Assembly (NCBI RefSeq): GCF_029626225.1
Contig: NZ_JARUBP010000001.1
Span: 6,758,001 to 6,822,000 of the forward strand
Direction of reading: 5' to 3'
Source: Asanoa sp. WMMD1127
GTDB taxonomy: Bacteria > Actinomycetota > Actinomycetes > Mycobacteriales > Micromonosporaceae
Length of the DNA: 64,000 bases
Shown piece by piece: positions 51,968 to 60,643 of this stretch. A model generated the notes under the pieces. The model saw only the letters and a program-made list of their open reading frames with translations, did no database searches and had not been told where the DNA came from. Position 1 is the first letter of the stretch. Each line of letters opens with the position of its first letter. The position numbers and the translations under genes are program-made.

Positions 51968-53014
51968 GTGCCGCAGATAGTCCAGTTCACCTCTCCGCGC
52001 CACGTGGAGGTCGTCGACCAACCCCACGTGGACCTGCGACCGGGCCAGGTGCGCGTCCGCACCAGCTACTCCGGGATCTCGGCGGGCACCGAGCTGACCG
52101 CCTACCGGGGCACGAACCCCTACCTCAACCGCGACTGGGACCCGGAGCTGCGGCTGTTCGTCGCCGGCACGAGCGGGCTGCGCTATCCCGTGGCCGGGCT
52201 CGGCTACAGCGAGGTCGGCGAGGTGGTCGAGGTGCTGGCCGAGGAGCCGCACCCCGACGACCCGCGCCCCGGCCAGCAGGTGTGGGGCATCTGGGGGCAC
52301 CGCGGCGAGGCCGTACTCCCGATCGAGAAGGTCCGCGGCTGTGTCGTGCCGGCCGGCCTCGACCCCGTCGCGGCCACCTTCGCCCGGGTCGGCGCCGTCG
52401 CGCTCAACGGGGTGCTGGCCGCCGACATCCACCTCTCCGAAGTGGTCGCCGTCTTCGGGCAGGGCGTGCTCGGCCTGCTCGCCACCCGGCTGGCCCAGCT
52501 CTCCGGCGCGACCGTGGTCGGCGTCGACGCGCTGCCGGCCCGGCTCGACAAGGCCAAGGAGTACGGCGCGGCCCACACCGTCGACGCCACCACCACCGAC
52601 GTCGCGCTCGCCCTGCGGGAGCTGACCGACGGCCGGGGCGCGGACGTGGCGATCGAGATCAGCGGCCAGTACGCGGCCCTGCACGACGCGATCCGCGCGG
52701 TCGCGGTCGACGGGCGGGTCGTGGCCTCAGGGTTCTACCAGGGCGACGGCGTCGGGCTGCGGCTCGGCGACGAGTTCCACCACAACCGGGTCCGGATCGT
52801 CTCCTCCCAGATCGGGGGCGTGCCGCCGGAGCTCGCCGGGCGCTGGAACCAGGCCCGCCTCAACCAGGCGTTCCTGGCTCTCGCCCAGCAGGGCGCGGTC
52901 GACCCCGTCGGCCTCGTCTCGCACGTCATCGCGGTGGAAGAGGCGGCGGAGGCGTTCGCCATGCTCGACCACCGTCCGCAGGAAGCACTCCAGGTGGTGT
53001 TGAAGTTCTCATGA
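51968..53014 (+). CDS. MDR-family dehydrogenase without the usual zinc Cys
   Basis: 348 residues. An MDR catalytic domain (YSGISAGTELTAYRG) is followed by a Rossmann fold (VVAVFGQGVLGLLATRLAQ). The usual GxCGTD zinc Cys is replaced by GISAGTE, as in BchC-like and related bi-domain members. GGAAGG lies 5 bases before GTG 51968. First gene of a four-gene set with four-base overlaps, it probably oxidises a sugar or polyol from the imported substrate, acting with the isomerase that follows. Confidence 0.85.
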   Translation: MPQIVQFTSPRHVEVVDQPHVDLRPGQVRVRTSYSGISAGTELTAYRGTNPYLNRDWDPELRLFVAGTSGLRYPVAGLGYSEVGEVVEVLAEEPHPDDPRPGQQVWGIWGHRGEAVLPIEKVRGCVVPAGLDPVAATFARVGAVALNGVLAADIHLSEVVAVFGQGVLGLLATRLAQLSGATVVGVDALPARLDKAKEYGAAHTVDATTTDVALALRELTDGRGADVAIEISGQYAALHDAIRAVAVDGRVVASGFYQGDGVGLRLGDEFHHNRVRIVSSQIGGVPPELAGRWNQARLNQAFLALAQQGAVDPVGLVSHVIAVEEAAEAFAMLDHRPQEALQVVLKFS

Positions 53015-53808
53015 TCAAGATCTCCTGCCAGGAGCAGCTGCTCCCCGGCGAGAGCCTCCAGGCGAAGTGGGACTTCGCCGCCCGCGCCGGCTACGACGGG
53101 ATCGAGCTGCGGGCCAAGGGCGACTTCGCGTTCCGCGACCGGCTGCCCGAGCTGCGCCAAGCCGTCCGCGACGGGGTTCCGATGCCGTCGGTCTGCGTCG
53201 ACATGCTGCACTTCATCGGCGCGTTCGACGCCGACCTGCGCCGCGACGCGATCGCCCAGCTCCGCTCGCAGCTCTCGGTGCTCGCCGAGATCGGCGGGGC
53301 GGTGGCCTGCACGCCGGCGTCCTACGGCATGTTCTCCCGACGGCTCCCACCGTTCGAGCCGCCGCGCTCCCCCGACGCGGACCGCGCCGTGCTGCTGGCC
53401 GCGCTGAGCGAGCTCGGCGAGCACGCCGCCGCCGAGGGCGTCGCCCTCGTGCTGGAGCCGCTGAACCGCTACGAGGACCACATGGTCAACCGGCTCGACG
53501 AGGCGGTCTCGCTGGTCGACGAGGTCGGGCTGCGGTCGGTGCGCGTGCTGGCCGACACGTACCACATGAACATCGAGGAGGACGAGCCGACGAGCGCGCT
53601 GGTGAAGGCGGCCGAGCACGTCGGGCACGTGCAGGTCAGCGACTCCAACCGGTTCCAGCCCGGCGCCGGGCACATCGACTGGGGCGCGCTGCTCGGCACG
53701 CTCGACGCGATCGGCTACGACGGGCACCTGGCCGTCGAATGCCGGCTGCGCGGCGAGCCCACGGCCGCGGTCGCCGCCATACCGGGGTTCCTGCGGCGGT
53801 GGTCATGA
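53011..53808 (+). CDS. sugar isomerase/epimerase, AP-endonuclease-2-type TIM barrel
   Basis: 265 residues. Metal-site motifs are LEPLNRYEDHMVN, VLADTYHMNIEED and HVQVSDSNRFQPGAGHIDW, the typical Glu-Asp-His-Glu set of the xylose-isomerase-like barrel (hydroxypyruvate isomerase, tagatose epimerase). The ATG overlaps the dehydrogenase stop by four bases. It would interconvert ketoses or isomerise the oxidised sugar. Exact substrate unknown. Confidence 0.9.
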   Translation: MIKISCQEQLLPGESLQAKWDFAARAGYDGIELRAKGDFAFRDRLPELRQAVRDGVPMPSVCVDMLHFIGAFDADLRRDAIAQLRSQLSVLAEIGGAVACTPASYGMFSRRLPPFEPPRSPDADRAVLLAALSELGEHAAAEGVALVLEPLNRYEDHMVNRLDEAVSLVDEVGLRSVRVLADTYHMNIEEDEPTSALVKAAEHVGHVQVSDSNRFQPGAGHIDWGALLGTLDAIGYDGHLAVECRLRGEPTAAVAAIPGFLRRWS

Positions 53809-55130
53809 CCCTCACCGCCGCGCCGCCCGTCCGCACCGCCGTCATCTCGCCGTCCGCGTCGCTCGACCGGGCGGCGCGCCGGGTCCTGGCCGCCAACTGG
53901 CGCCGCGGGGCCACCGTGCCCGCCGGCGGCCTCTACCCGCACCAGTGGAGCTGGGACTCCGCGTTCATCGCGCTCGGCCTGCGGCACTTCTCGCCGGTGC
54001 GGGCCCAGCGGGAGCTCGAGTCGCTGTTCGGCGCGCAGTGGGCCGACGGGCGCGTGCCGCACATCGTGTTCGACCCGCTCGTGCCGGCCGACGCGTACTT
54101 CCCCGGTCCCGCGTTCTGGCGGTCCGGCGAGTGCGCGGGCGCGCCGAGCGTGCCGACGTCGGGCATCGTGCAGCCGCCGGCGCACGCGCTGGCCGCCTGG
54201 GAGACGTTCCGGGCGGCGCCGCGGGTGGCCCGCTCGCGCCGCTTCCTCGAACGCCTCTACCCGCGCCTGGTCGCCTGGCACGACTGGCTGCTCTCCGCAC
54301 GCGACCTGCGCGGGCGCGGGCTGGTCTCCGTGGTGCACCCGTGGGAGTCCGGGATGGACAACAGCCCCGCCTGGGACACGCCGCTGTCCCGGGTGGTGCC
54401 GCTGCCGCCGACCGAGCTCGCCCGGCGGGACCTGGCCCACGCGGCCGCGTCCGAGCGGCCCACGGACACCGACTACGGCCGCTACATCCGGCTGGCCCGC
54501 GACTACCGCGACTCCGGTTACCGCGAGACGCCCGGGTTCGCGGTCGAGGACCCGCTCTGCAACGGGCTGCTGGCCGCCGGCGAGCACGCGCTGGCCGCGA
54601 TCGCCGCCGAGATCGGCCTCGACCCGGCCCGGCACCTGGCACGGGCGCAGCAGGTCACCGACGCCATGGTGGCCGAGTTGTGGGACCAGGCGGCGGGCAC
54701 CTTCTTCGCCTACGACGTGCGCGGCGGCGCGGTGCTCCGGTCGTACTCGATCGCGGGCCTGCTGCCCCTGGTCGTGCCGGACCTGCCGGTCGCGACGGAC
54801 CTGGTGAAGACCGCGCTCGGCGACCGGTTCCGGCTGGCCGACGCCTGCCCGCTGCCGAGCTACGACCTGACCGCGGCCGACCACGAGCCCGGCCGGTACT
54901 GGCGCGGCCCCGGTTGGATCAACACCAGCTGGCTGTTCTGGTACGGGCTGCGCCTGCACGGCGAGACCGCGCTCGCGGACGACCTGCGCGACCGGTTGCT
55001 GGCCCGGGTGCGGACGTGCGGTTTCCGGGAGTACGTGGACCCGCTGACCGGGGCCGGCTACGGCACCGACGACTTCAGCTGGACCGCGGCGCTGACGCTC
55101 GACCTGCTTCGCACCGCCCCGCGCCGGTGA
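53805..55130 (+). CDS. GH63-type glycoside hydrolase, MGH1-like (glucosylglycerate/mannosylglycerate hydrolase family)
   Basis: 441 residues, an (alpha/alpha)6 barrel. YPHQWSWDSAFIALGL, HPWESGMDNSPAWD and WRGPGWINTSWLFWYGL are the conserved blocks; the Asp in GMDNSP and the Glu in FREYVDP are plausible acid and base. The length equals that of mycobacterial glucosylglycerate hydrolase and Thermus mannosylglycerate hydrolase, both in this family. No signal peptide: it works on imported substrate. The ATG overlaps the isomerase stop by four bases. A glucosylglycerate-like substrate is inference. Confidence 0.8.
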   Translation: MTLTAAPPVRTAVISPSASLDRAARRVLAANWRRGATVPAGGLYPHQWSWDSAFIALGLRHFSPVRAQRELESLFGAQWADGRVPHIVFDPLVPADAYFPGPAFWRSGECAGAPSVPTSGIVQPPAHALAAWETFRAAPRVARSRRFLERLYPRLVAWHDWLLSARDLRGRGLVSVVHPWESGMDNSPAWDTPLSRVVPLPPTELARRDLAHAAASERPTDTDYGRYIRLARDYRDSGYRETPGFAVEDPLCNGLLAAGEHALAAIAAEIGLDPARHLARAQQVTDAMVAELWDQAAGTFFAYDVRGGAVLRSYSIAGLLPLVVPDLPVATDLVKTALGDRFRLADACPLPSYDLTAADHEPGRYWRGPGWINTSWLFWYGLRLHGETALADDLRDRLLARVRTCGFREYVDPLTGAGYGTDDFSWTAALTLDLLRTAPRR

Positions 55131-55144
55131 GTCGTTAGGCGGAT

Positions 55145-56965
55145 ATGCGCACTCTCGTGTCCGGCGTGACCTGCCTGCTGACCGACGCCGGCGGCAACGT
55201 CACCGACGCCGGTGGCTTCTTCGTCGCGGACACCCGGCACCTGTCGCGCTGGGTGCTGACCGTGCACGGTCGCGCCCTGCGCGCGCTGGCGTCGTCGGCG
55301 GCCGAGGTGGTGCTGGCCCCGCCGACGGTCCGCAACGAGAACCCGCCGTTCGTGCTGCGGCGCATACAGCGCCTCGGCTCCGGGCTGCTGGTCGAGGAGC
55401 TGACGCTGACCAGCTTCGTGTCGTCGCCGCAGACGGTGCGGGTCGCGCTGTCGGCCGAGGCCGACTTCACCGACCAGTTCGAGCTGCGGTCCAGCCGCGT
55501 GTTCGACAAGTCCGACGCGACCCGCGAGGTCTCGGCCACGGACGGCGAGGTGGTCTTCGGGTACGCGCGGCGCGGCTTCCGCCGGCAGACCCGGATCACC
55601 GCGTCGCCGCCCGCCCGCCTGTCCGGCGACGGCGCACAGTGGACGGTGACGCTGCCGCCCGGCGGCACGGTCACGCTCCAGGCCAGGATCAGCGCCGGCG
55701 ACGCCGCCGACGAGGTGCCGGCCCTCGTGGCGGCCGTGTCGAACCGCGGCGACGACCTCGACCGCTGTGTGGCGCGCGGGCTCGCCGACCTCGACAGCCT
55801 GCGGGTGCCGGCCGCCGACCTCCCGCCCATGGCCGACGTCGACCTCCCGCCCGGCGCGGTGGTGCCGGCCGCGGGCGCACCCTGGTTCCTCACCCTGTTC
55901 GGCCGCGACAGCCTGCTGACGTCGCTGTTCGCGCTGCCGTACCGCCCGGAGCTGGCCGAGGGCACGCTGCGCCTGCTCGCCGCGACCCAGGGCCGCGAGC
56001 ACGACGTCTCCCGCGTCGAGGAACCGGGCAAGATCCTGCACGAGCTGCGCCAGGGTGAGCTCGCCACGCTCGGCGAGGTCCCGTACGCCCGCTACTACGG
56101 CACGATCGACGCCACGCCGCTGTTCCTCGTGCTGCTCGCCGAGCACCACGCGCTGACCGGCGACGACATCCTGGCCAAGGACCTGGAGCCGGCCGCCCGG
56201 GCCGCGGTCGGCTGGATGCTCGACGACGGCGGCATGCAGGCGACCGGATACCTGCGCTACCGCACCGACGGGGCGGGCCTCGTGCACCACTGCTGGAAGG
56301 ACTCGGCCGACTCGATGGTGTTCGCCGACGGCACGGTCGCGGCGGGACCGATCGCGGTCAGCGAGGCGCAGGCGTACGCGTACCGGGCCCTGCGCGGCAC
56401 GGCGGAGCTGGCCCGGTCGGCCTGGGGCGACCCGAGCTGGGCCGCCGACCTCGACCGCCGCGCCGACCGGCTGCGCGCGATGTTCTCCGCCGACTTCCGC
56501 CTGCCGAACGCGTTCGTGGCGCTGGCCCTGGACGGCGCCGACCGCCAGGTCGACGCGCTGGCCTCCAACGCGGGCCACGTGCTGTGGTCCGGCATCCTCG
56601 ACGACTCGTGGGCGGCCCTGGTCGCCGACCGGCTGGCGGCCGACGACTTCTTCTCCGGCTGGGGCATCCGCACCCTCGCCGAGGGCCAGCCGCCCTACCA
56701 CCCGCTCTCCTACCACCGCGGCGGCGTGTGGCCGCACGACACGGCGCTGGCGGTGGCCGGGCTGGCCATGACGGGACGCGCCGACGCGGCCGCCCGGATC
56801 GCGGAGGGCCTGGTCGCGGCCGCGTCGTCGGCGGACGGCCGGCTGCCCGAGGTGCTCACCGGCCTGCCCCGCCGCCCCGGCCAGCCACCGGTCCCCTACC
56901 CGCACTCCTGCTCACCCCAGGCCTGGGCGGCGGCGGCCCCACTGCTCCTGCGCTCGGTGCTCTAG
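55145..56965 (+). CDS. amylo-alpha-1,6-glucosidase / glycogen debranching-like protein
   Basis: 606 residues. The N-terminal 190 residues match the glycogen debranching enzyme N-terminal domain ([17 protein letters not shown]). The C-terminal part is an (alpha/alpha)6 barrel with [35 protein letters not shown] and [13 protein letters not shown], the GDE/GH15-like active-site segments. Many actinobacteria carry such a protein of unknown specificity. It is 14 bases behind the GH63 gene and is the last gene of the set. It overlaps the convergent methyltransferase stop by four bases. Confidence 0.88.
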   Translation: MRTLVSGVTCLLTDAGGNVTDAGGFFVADTRHLSRWVLTVHGRALRALASSAAEVVLAPPTVRNENPPFVLRRIQRLGSGLLVEELTLTSFVSSPQTVRVALSAEADFTDQFELRSSRVFDKSDATREVSATDGEVVFGYARRGFRRQTRITASPPARLSGDGAQWTVTLPPGGTVTLQARISAGDAADEVPALVAAVSNRGDDLDRCVARGLADLDSLRVPAADLPPMADVDLPPGAVVPAAGAPWFLTLFGRDSLLTSLFALPYRPELAEGTLRLLAATQGREHDVSRVEEPGKILHELRQGELATLGEVPYARYYGTIDATPLFLVLLAEHHALTGDDILAKDLEPAARAAVGWMLDDGGMQATGYLRYRTDGAGLVHHCWKDSADSMVFADGTVAAGPIAVSEAQAYAYRALRGTAELARSAWGDPSWAADLDRRADRLRAMFSADFRLPNAFVALALDGADRQVDALASNAGHVLWSGILDDSWAALVADRLAADDFFSGWGIRTLAEGQPPYHPLSYHRGGVWPHDTALAVAGLAMTGRADAAARIAEGLVAAASSADGRLPEVLTGLPRRPGQPPVPYPHSCSPQAWAAAAPLLLRSVL

Positions 56966-57774
56966 CGTTTCGTGCCGGCGGCGACCCAGATGGTGAGCGC
57001 GGCCAGGAACTCGTCGCGGGCGCCGGCGGCGGCGACCGCGGCGAACCACGTCTCGCGCAGGTCCTCCGGGATCATGCCGGCCTCGGGCGGCACGGTCGGG
57101 TCGAAAAACGGGACCACGACGGCCGCCGAGGCGGGAGTCGGGAAGACGCAGGTCACCGCCGTCGCGGTCACGTCGGCCAGGCCGGCCCGGACGAGGCGGC
57201 GGCGCAGCGTGCGGCCCATGTCGTTGTGGTGGTCGGCCGCCAGGTTGAGCAGGTGGTCGCGCATGGTGGTGGCCAGGTCGGCCGGGACGCCGTCGACCGT
57301 GGCGGACTCCCAGTCGGTGTCGACCAGGACGACCCGCCCGCCGGGCCGGGTGACCCGTGCCAGCTCCCGGACGGCCCGGTCGGGGTCGGCCACGTGCTGG
57401 AGGACCCGCTCGGAGCGCACGCCGTCGAAGGTGCCGTCCGGGAAGTCGAGGGCCGTGATGTCGCCCTGGACGAAGCGGACCGGCAGGTCGGCCGGCGTGA
57501 GCTCCTGGGCGGCGCGCAGGGTGCGGGCGGACGCGTCCATCGCGACCACCTCGGCGGCGGTGGCGGCCAGGTCGCGGGCCACCTCGCCGGCCCCGGCGCC
57601 CGCGTCGAGCAGCCGCTGACCCGGCGCCGGGCGGAGGGCCTCGCGCGCGGTCGCGCGTACCCGCTGGATCTCGGGGTGGTCGGCCATCCGCCGCAGCACG
57701 CCGATCAGGATGTCGAAGATGGGCTCCGGCAGGGCGTCCACGTCGCTGAACGCCCCCGCGTCGTCGCGCTGCAT
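56962..57774 (-). CDS. class I SAM-dependent methyltransferase
   Basis: 270 residues. [16 protein letters not shown] is motif I, VVAMDAS motif [18 protein letters not shown] motif III/post-I, as in UbiE/Coq5-like enzymes. A C-terminal cap ends [12 protein letters not shown]. It probably methylates a small molecule. TAGGCT lies 7 bases before ATG 57774, so a leaderless mRNA is likely. No operon partner; it diverges from the popR-like gene. Confidence 0.88.
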   Translation of the reverse strand: MQRDDAGAFSDVDALPEPIFDILIGVLRRMADHPEIQRVRATAREALRPAPGQRLLDAGAGAGEVARDLAATAAEVVAMDASARTLRAAQELTPADLPVRFVQGDITALDFPDGTFDGVRSERVLQHVADPDRAVRELARVTRPGGRVVLVDTDWESATVDGVPADLATTMRDHLLNLAADHHNDMGRTLRRRLVRAGLADVTATAVTCVFPTPASAAVVVPFFDPTVPPEAGMIPEDLRETWFAAVAAAGARDEFLAALTIWVAAGTKR

Positions 57775-57849
57775 GCCGGCCAGCCTAGTGCGCTACGCCC
57801 TCCGCGAACGACGGCCCGCGGGCGCGTCGGCTCGCCTAGAGTCGGCGGC

Positions 57850-58182
57850 GTGACGCGACCGCTGCTGCGCGAGGTGTACGGCCGGCTGCTGCGCCGGCGC
57901 CGGCTGCGGCAGGGCCGCACGATCGCCGACGTGGCCGAGGCGGCCCGGGTGTCCGCGCAGTACCTGTCCGAAGTGGAGCGCGGGCGCAAGGAACCCTCCT
58001 CCGAGGTGCTGGCCGCGGTCTGCGGGGCGCTCGGCGTCGAGCTGCCCGACCTGCTGACCGCCGCCGGCCGCGAGCTGGCCGCCGCCGACCAGCCCGCGGT
58101 CGCCCCCGTGCTGCGACTGGACGCCGCCCGCGCGGCGCGCGCACCCCGGTGGGGCGACGCCCAGCTCCGCGTCGCCGCCTAA
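57850..58182 (+). CDS. popR: XRE-type activator of clp genes (PopR/ClgR-like)
   Basis: 110 residues. The HTH is [20 protein letters not shown] followed by [16 protein letters not shown], very close to ClgR and PopR of actinobacteria. The protein ends in VAA; C-terminal Ala-Ala is the ClpP degron shown for PopR in Streptomyces lividans, so the regulator is probably destroyed by ClpP and stabilises under stress. GTG 57850 has TAGAGT 7 bases upstream (leaderless). It is convergent and overlapping by 4 bases with the clpP pair, its probable target. Confidence 0.83.
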   Translation: MTRPLLREVYGRLLRRRRLRQGRTIADVAEAARVSAQYLSEVERGRKEPSSEVLAAVCGALGVELPDLLTAAGRELAAADQPAVAPVLRLDAARAARAPRWGDAQLRVAA

Positions 58183-58793
58183 CCGACCCGGGCGAGCGGC
58201 GCCCGCTTGCGGTTCTGGACCACGTGGTCGGCGAGCCCGTACGCCACCGCCTCGGCGGCCGAGAACGTCAGGTTCCGGTCGATGTCGGCGCGGATCTTCG
58301 TGGTCGGGTGGCCGCTCACCTCGGCCAGGATCTCCTCCATCTCGGCGCGCACCTTGCTGACCTCCTTGGCCTGCACCGCCAGGTCCGGCAGCGTGCCGCG
58401 GGCCTGGCTCGACGGCTGGTGCAGGGCCACCTTGGCGTGCCGCAGCACCGCCCGCTTGCCCTGGGTGCCGGCGGCCAGCAGCACGGCCGCGGCCGACGAC
58501 GCCTGGCCGAGGCAGAACGTGGCGATGTCCGGCCGGACGAACCGCATCGTGTCGTAAATCGCCGTCAGCGCGCTGAACGAGCCGCCCGGCGAGTTGATGT
58601 AGAGCCCGATCTCGAGGTCCGGGCTCGCCGACTCGAGGTGCAGCAGCTGCGCCATCACGACGTTGGCGACGCCGTCGTCGATCTCGGTGCCGAGGAAGAT
58701 GATCCGCTCGGCCAGCAGCCGCGAGTAGATGTCGTAGGCGCGTTCCCCGGACGAGGTCCGCTCGATCACGGTCGGGATCGTGTACTGGCTCAT
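58179..58793 (-). CDS. clpP: ATP-dependent Clp protease proteolytic subunit (second of a pair)
   Basis: 204 residues. The catalytic Ser is in [10 protein letters not shown], His in [11 protein letters not shown], Asp in [16 protein letters not shown]. It forms a peptidase ring with a Clp/Hsp100 unfoldase. ATG 58793 lies 2 bases after the stop of the partner clpP, so both are one operon. Context with a PopR-like gene suggests this is the clpP3/clpP4-type pair rather than housekeeping clpP1/clpP2, which normally precede clpX. No clpX is present. Confidence 0.94.
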   Translation of the reverse strand: MSQYTIPTVIERTSSGERAYDIYSRLLAERIIFLGTEIDDGVANVVMAQLLHLESASPDLEIGLYINSPGGSFSALTAIYDTMRFVRPDIATFCLGQASSAAAVLLAAGTQGKRAVLRHAKVALHQPSSQARGTLPDLAVQAKEVSKVRAEMEEILAEVSGHPTTKIRADIDRNLTFSAAEAVAYGLADHVVQNRKRAPLARVG

Positions 58794-58795
58794 CG

Positions 58796-59398
58796 TCACA
58801 GCCCCACCGGCTGGCGCGTGACCGACGGGCGCACGTCGTCGACCCGGCTCACCACGTGGTCGACCATCCCGTAGGCCAGGGCCTCCTCGGCGCTGAACCA
58901 CCGGTCCCGCTTGCTGTCGTGGTCGACGGACTCGATCGGCTGGCCGGTGTGCCGGGCGATGAGCTCGACGAGGGTACGCCCGACCCGGTCGAGCTGGGTC
59001 GCGTAGATCTCGATGTCGGCCGCGGTGCCGCCGAACCCGGCGGAGCCCTGGTGCATCAGCACCTGGGCGTGCGGCAGGCTGTAGCGCTTGCCGGCGGTGC
59101 CCGCGCAGAGCAGGAACTGGGCCATGCTCCCGGCCAGCCCCATGGCGACCGTACGCACGTCGTTGGGGATCAACCGCATCGTGTCGTAGATCGCCAGGCC
59201 GGCGCTGACCGACCCACCGGGCGAGTTGATGTAGAGGCTGATGTCCGCGGCGGGGTCCTCGGCCGACAGCAGGAGCAGCTGGGCGCAGAGCCGGTTGGCG
59301 ATCGGGTCGTCCACCTCCGCGCCGAGCACGATGATCCGTTGATGCAGCAGGCGCGTCGCCAACTGGTCGTCGAGCGAGGCGAAGCTCGTGTTCTGCAT
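58796..59398 (-). CDS. clpP: ATP-dependent Clp protease proteolytic subunit (first of a pair)
   Basis: 200 residues from ATG 59398, with GAGGGAGA upstream (an in-frame upstream ATG at 59431 is rejected). The active site has Ser in [12 protein letters not shown], His in [11 protein letters not shown], and Asp in [16 protein letters not shown]. Where most ClpP have AASMG, GSMAQ stands here. It pairs with the next clpP to make a mixed ring. The upstream region holds two palindromic sites. Confidence 0.94.
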   Translation of the reverse strand: MQNTSFASLDDQLATRLLHQRIIVLGAEVDDPIANRLCAQLLLLSAEDPAADISLYINSPGGSVSAGLAIYDTMRLIPNDVRTVAMGLAGSMAQFLLCAGTAGKRYSLPHAQVLMHQGSAGFGGTAADIEIYATQLDRVGRTLVELIARHTGQPIESVDHDSKRDRWFSAEEALAYGMVDHVVSRVDDVRPSVTRQPVGL

Positions 59399-59463
59399 GG
59401 TCTCTCCCTCGTGGGTTCTGGCTGACCCCACGATGCGGAGACGGGTCGGTCGCGGGCCAGGCC

Positions 59464-59501
59464 GCGCTGCTGGCAGCAGCGCCGTTCAGCGCTCCGCGAA
59501 C
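59464..59501. promoter_or_regulatory. two palindromes upstream of clpP (candidate PopR/ClgR sites)
   Basis: GCGCTGCTGGCAGCAGCGC at 59464-59482 is a perfect 19-bp palindrome. GTTCAGCGCTCCGCGAAC at 59484-59501 has GTTC/GAAC ends and inner GC/GC arms, similar to the GTTCGC-N5-GCGAAC type of ClgR box. Both lie 65-105 bp before the clpP start. Confidence 0.55.
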
Positions 59502-59503
59502 CC

Positions 59504-59573
59504 TTGACACCGCGGACCCACGCGATGTGCAATATATCGCGCGCCGGTGGCCGAGTCGCGAAGGAGACTGACC
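59504..59573 (+). promoter_or_regulatory. acdS promoter region with inverted repeat
   Basis: TTGACA at 59504-59509 is a good -35 box. GCGAT at 59522-59526 and ATCGC at 59536-59540 frame the AT-rich core GTGCAATAT, a probable operator (GntR- or Lrp-like) at the -10 region. AAGGAG lies 7 bases before the start codon. Confidence 0.5.
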
Positions 59574-60584
59574 ATGCCCCTCGCCGACTTCGACCGCTAT
59601 CCGCTGCTGTTCGGACCGAGCCCCGTGCACCCCCTCGACCGGCTGAGCGACCACCTCGGCGGCGCCCGCGTCTGGGCCAAGCGCGAGGACTGCAACAGCG
59701 GGCTCGCGTTCGGCGGCAACAAGACCCGCAAGCTCGAATACCTCCTCGCCGACGCGCTGGCCACCGGGGCCGACACGCTGGTCAGCATCGGCGGCGTGCA
59801 GTCCAACCACACCCGCCAGGTGGCGGCGGCCGCGGCCCGGGCCGGGCTCAAGGCCGTGCTCGTGCAGGAGAGCTGGGTCGACTGGCCGGACCCGGTCAAC
59901 GACAAGGTCGGCAACATCCTGCTGTCCCGCATCCTCGGCGCCGACGTGCGGCTCGTGCAGGAGGGGTTCGGGATCGGCTTCAAGGAGAGCTGGCGGCAGG
60001 CGCTCGACGACGTGCGGTCCGCCGGCGGGGTGCCCTACGCGATCCCGGCCGGCGGGTCCGACCACCGGCTCGGCGGGCTCGGCTTCGCCGGCTGGGCCGC
60101 CGAGGTGGAGCGGCAGGAGCGGGAGCTGGGCGTCTTCTTCGACACCATCGTCGTCTGCAGCGTCACCGGCAGCACCCAGGCGGGCATGATCGCCGGGTTC
60201 GCTGCGCAGGGCGGCCGGCCGCGGCGGGTGCTGGGCATCGACGCGTCGGCGAAGATCGACGAGACCCGGGCGCAGGTCGAGAAGATCGCCCGCAACACCG
60301 CGGCGCTGATCGGTCTCGACCGCGAGCTGGCGTCCGACGAGATCACCGTGCTCGCGGGCTGGGCCGGCGACTTCTACGGCATCCCGGTGGAGTCCACACT
60401 GGACGCGATCCGGCTGACGGCCCGGCTGGAGGGCATGATCATCGACCCGGTGTACGAGGGAAAGTCCATGGCCGCCCTCATCGACCTCGTCCGCGACGGC
60501 ACGATCGCCCCTGATTCGCACGTCCTCTACGCGCATCTGGGCGGCCAGCCGGCGATCAACGCGTACAGCTCGGTCCTGTCGTGA
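59574..60584 (+). CDS. acdS: 1-aminocyclopropane-1-carboxylate (ACC) deaminase
   Basis: 336 residues, the usual size. It splits the ethylene precursor ACC into 2-oxobutyrate and ammonia with [15 protein letters not shown] carries the PLP lysine and [13 protein letters not shown] the carboxylate loop. The residues that tell ACC deaminase from D-cysteine desulfhydrase are present: Glu after Tyr in DPVYEGKSM and Leu in YAHLGG. ATG 59574 has GAAGGAG upstream and is preferred over ATG 59547. It is alone on the plus strand. The gene suggests life with plants, where lowering ethylene promotes root growth. Confidence 0.93.
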   Translation: MPLADFDRYPLLFGPSPVHPLDRLSDHLGGARVWAKREDCNSGLAFGGNKTRKLEYLLADALATGADTLVSIGGVQSNHTRQVAAAAARAGLKAVLVQESWVDWPDPVNDKVGNILLSRILGADVRLVQEGFGIGFKESWRQALDDVRSAGGVPYAIPAGGSDHRLGGLGFAGWAAEVERQERELGVFFDTIVVCSVTGSTQAGMIAGFAAQGGRPRRVLGIDASAKIDETRAQVEKIARNTAALIGLDRELASDEITVLAGWAGDFYGIPVESTLDAIRLTARLEGMIIDPVYEGKSMAALIDLVRDGTIAPDSHVLYAHLGGQPAINAYSSVLS

Positions 60585-60607
60585 TCGTCGGATTGCCGAA
60601 CGAAGGG

Positions 60608-60643
60608 TTGACCTGCCCAAACCGGCGCGCGTAGCAAGACCCT
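60608..60643 (+). promoter_or_regulatory. leaderless promoter of the SARP-like gene
   Basis: TTGACC (60608-60613), 18 bases, TAGCAA (60632-60637), six bases, then the GTG at 60644. The predicted transcript would begin at or next to the start codon. Confidence 0.6.
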
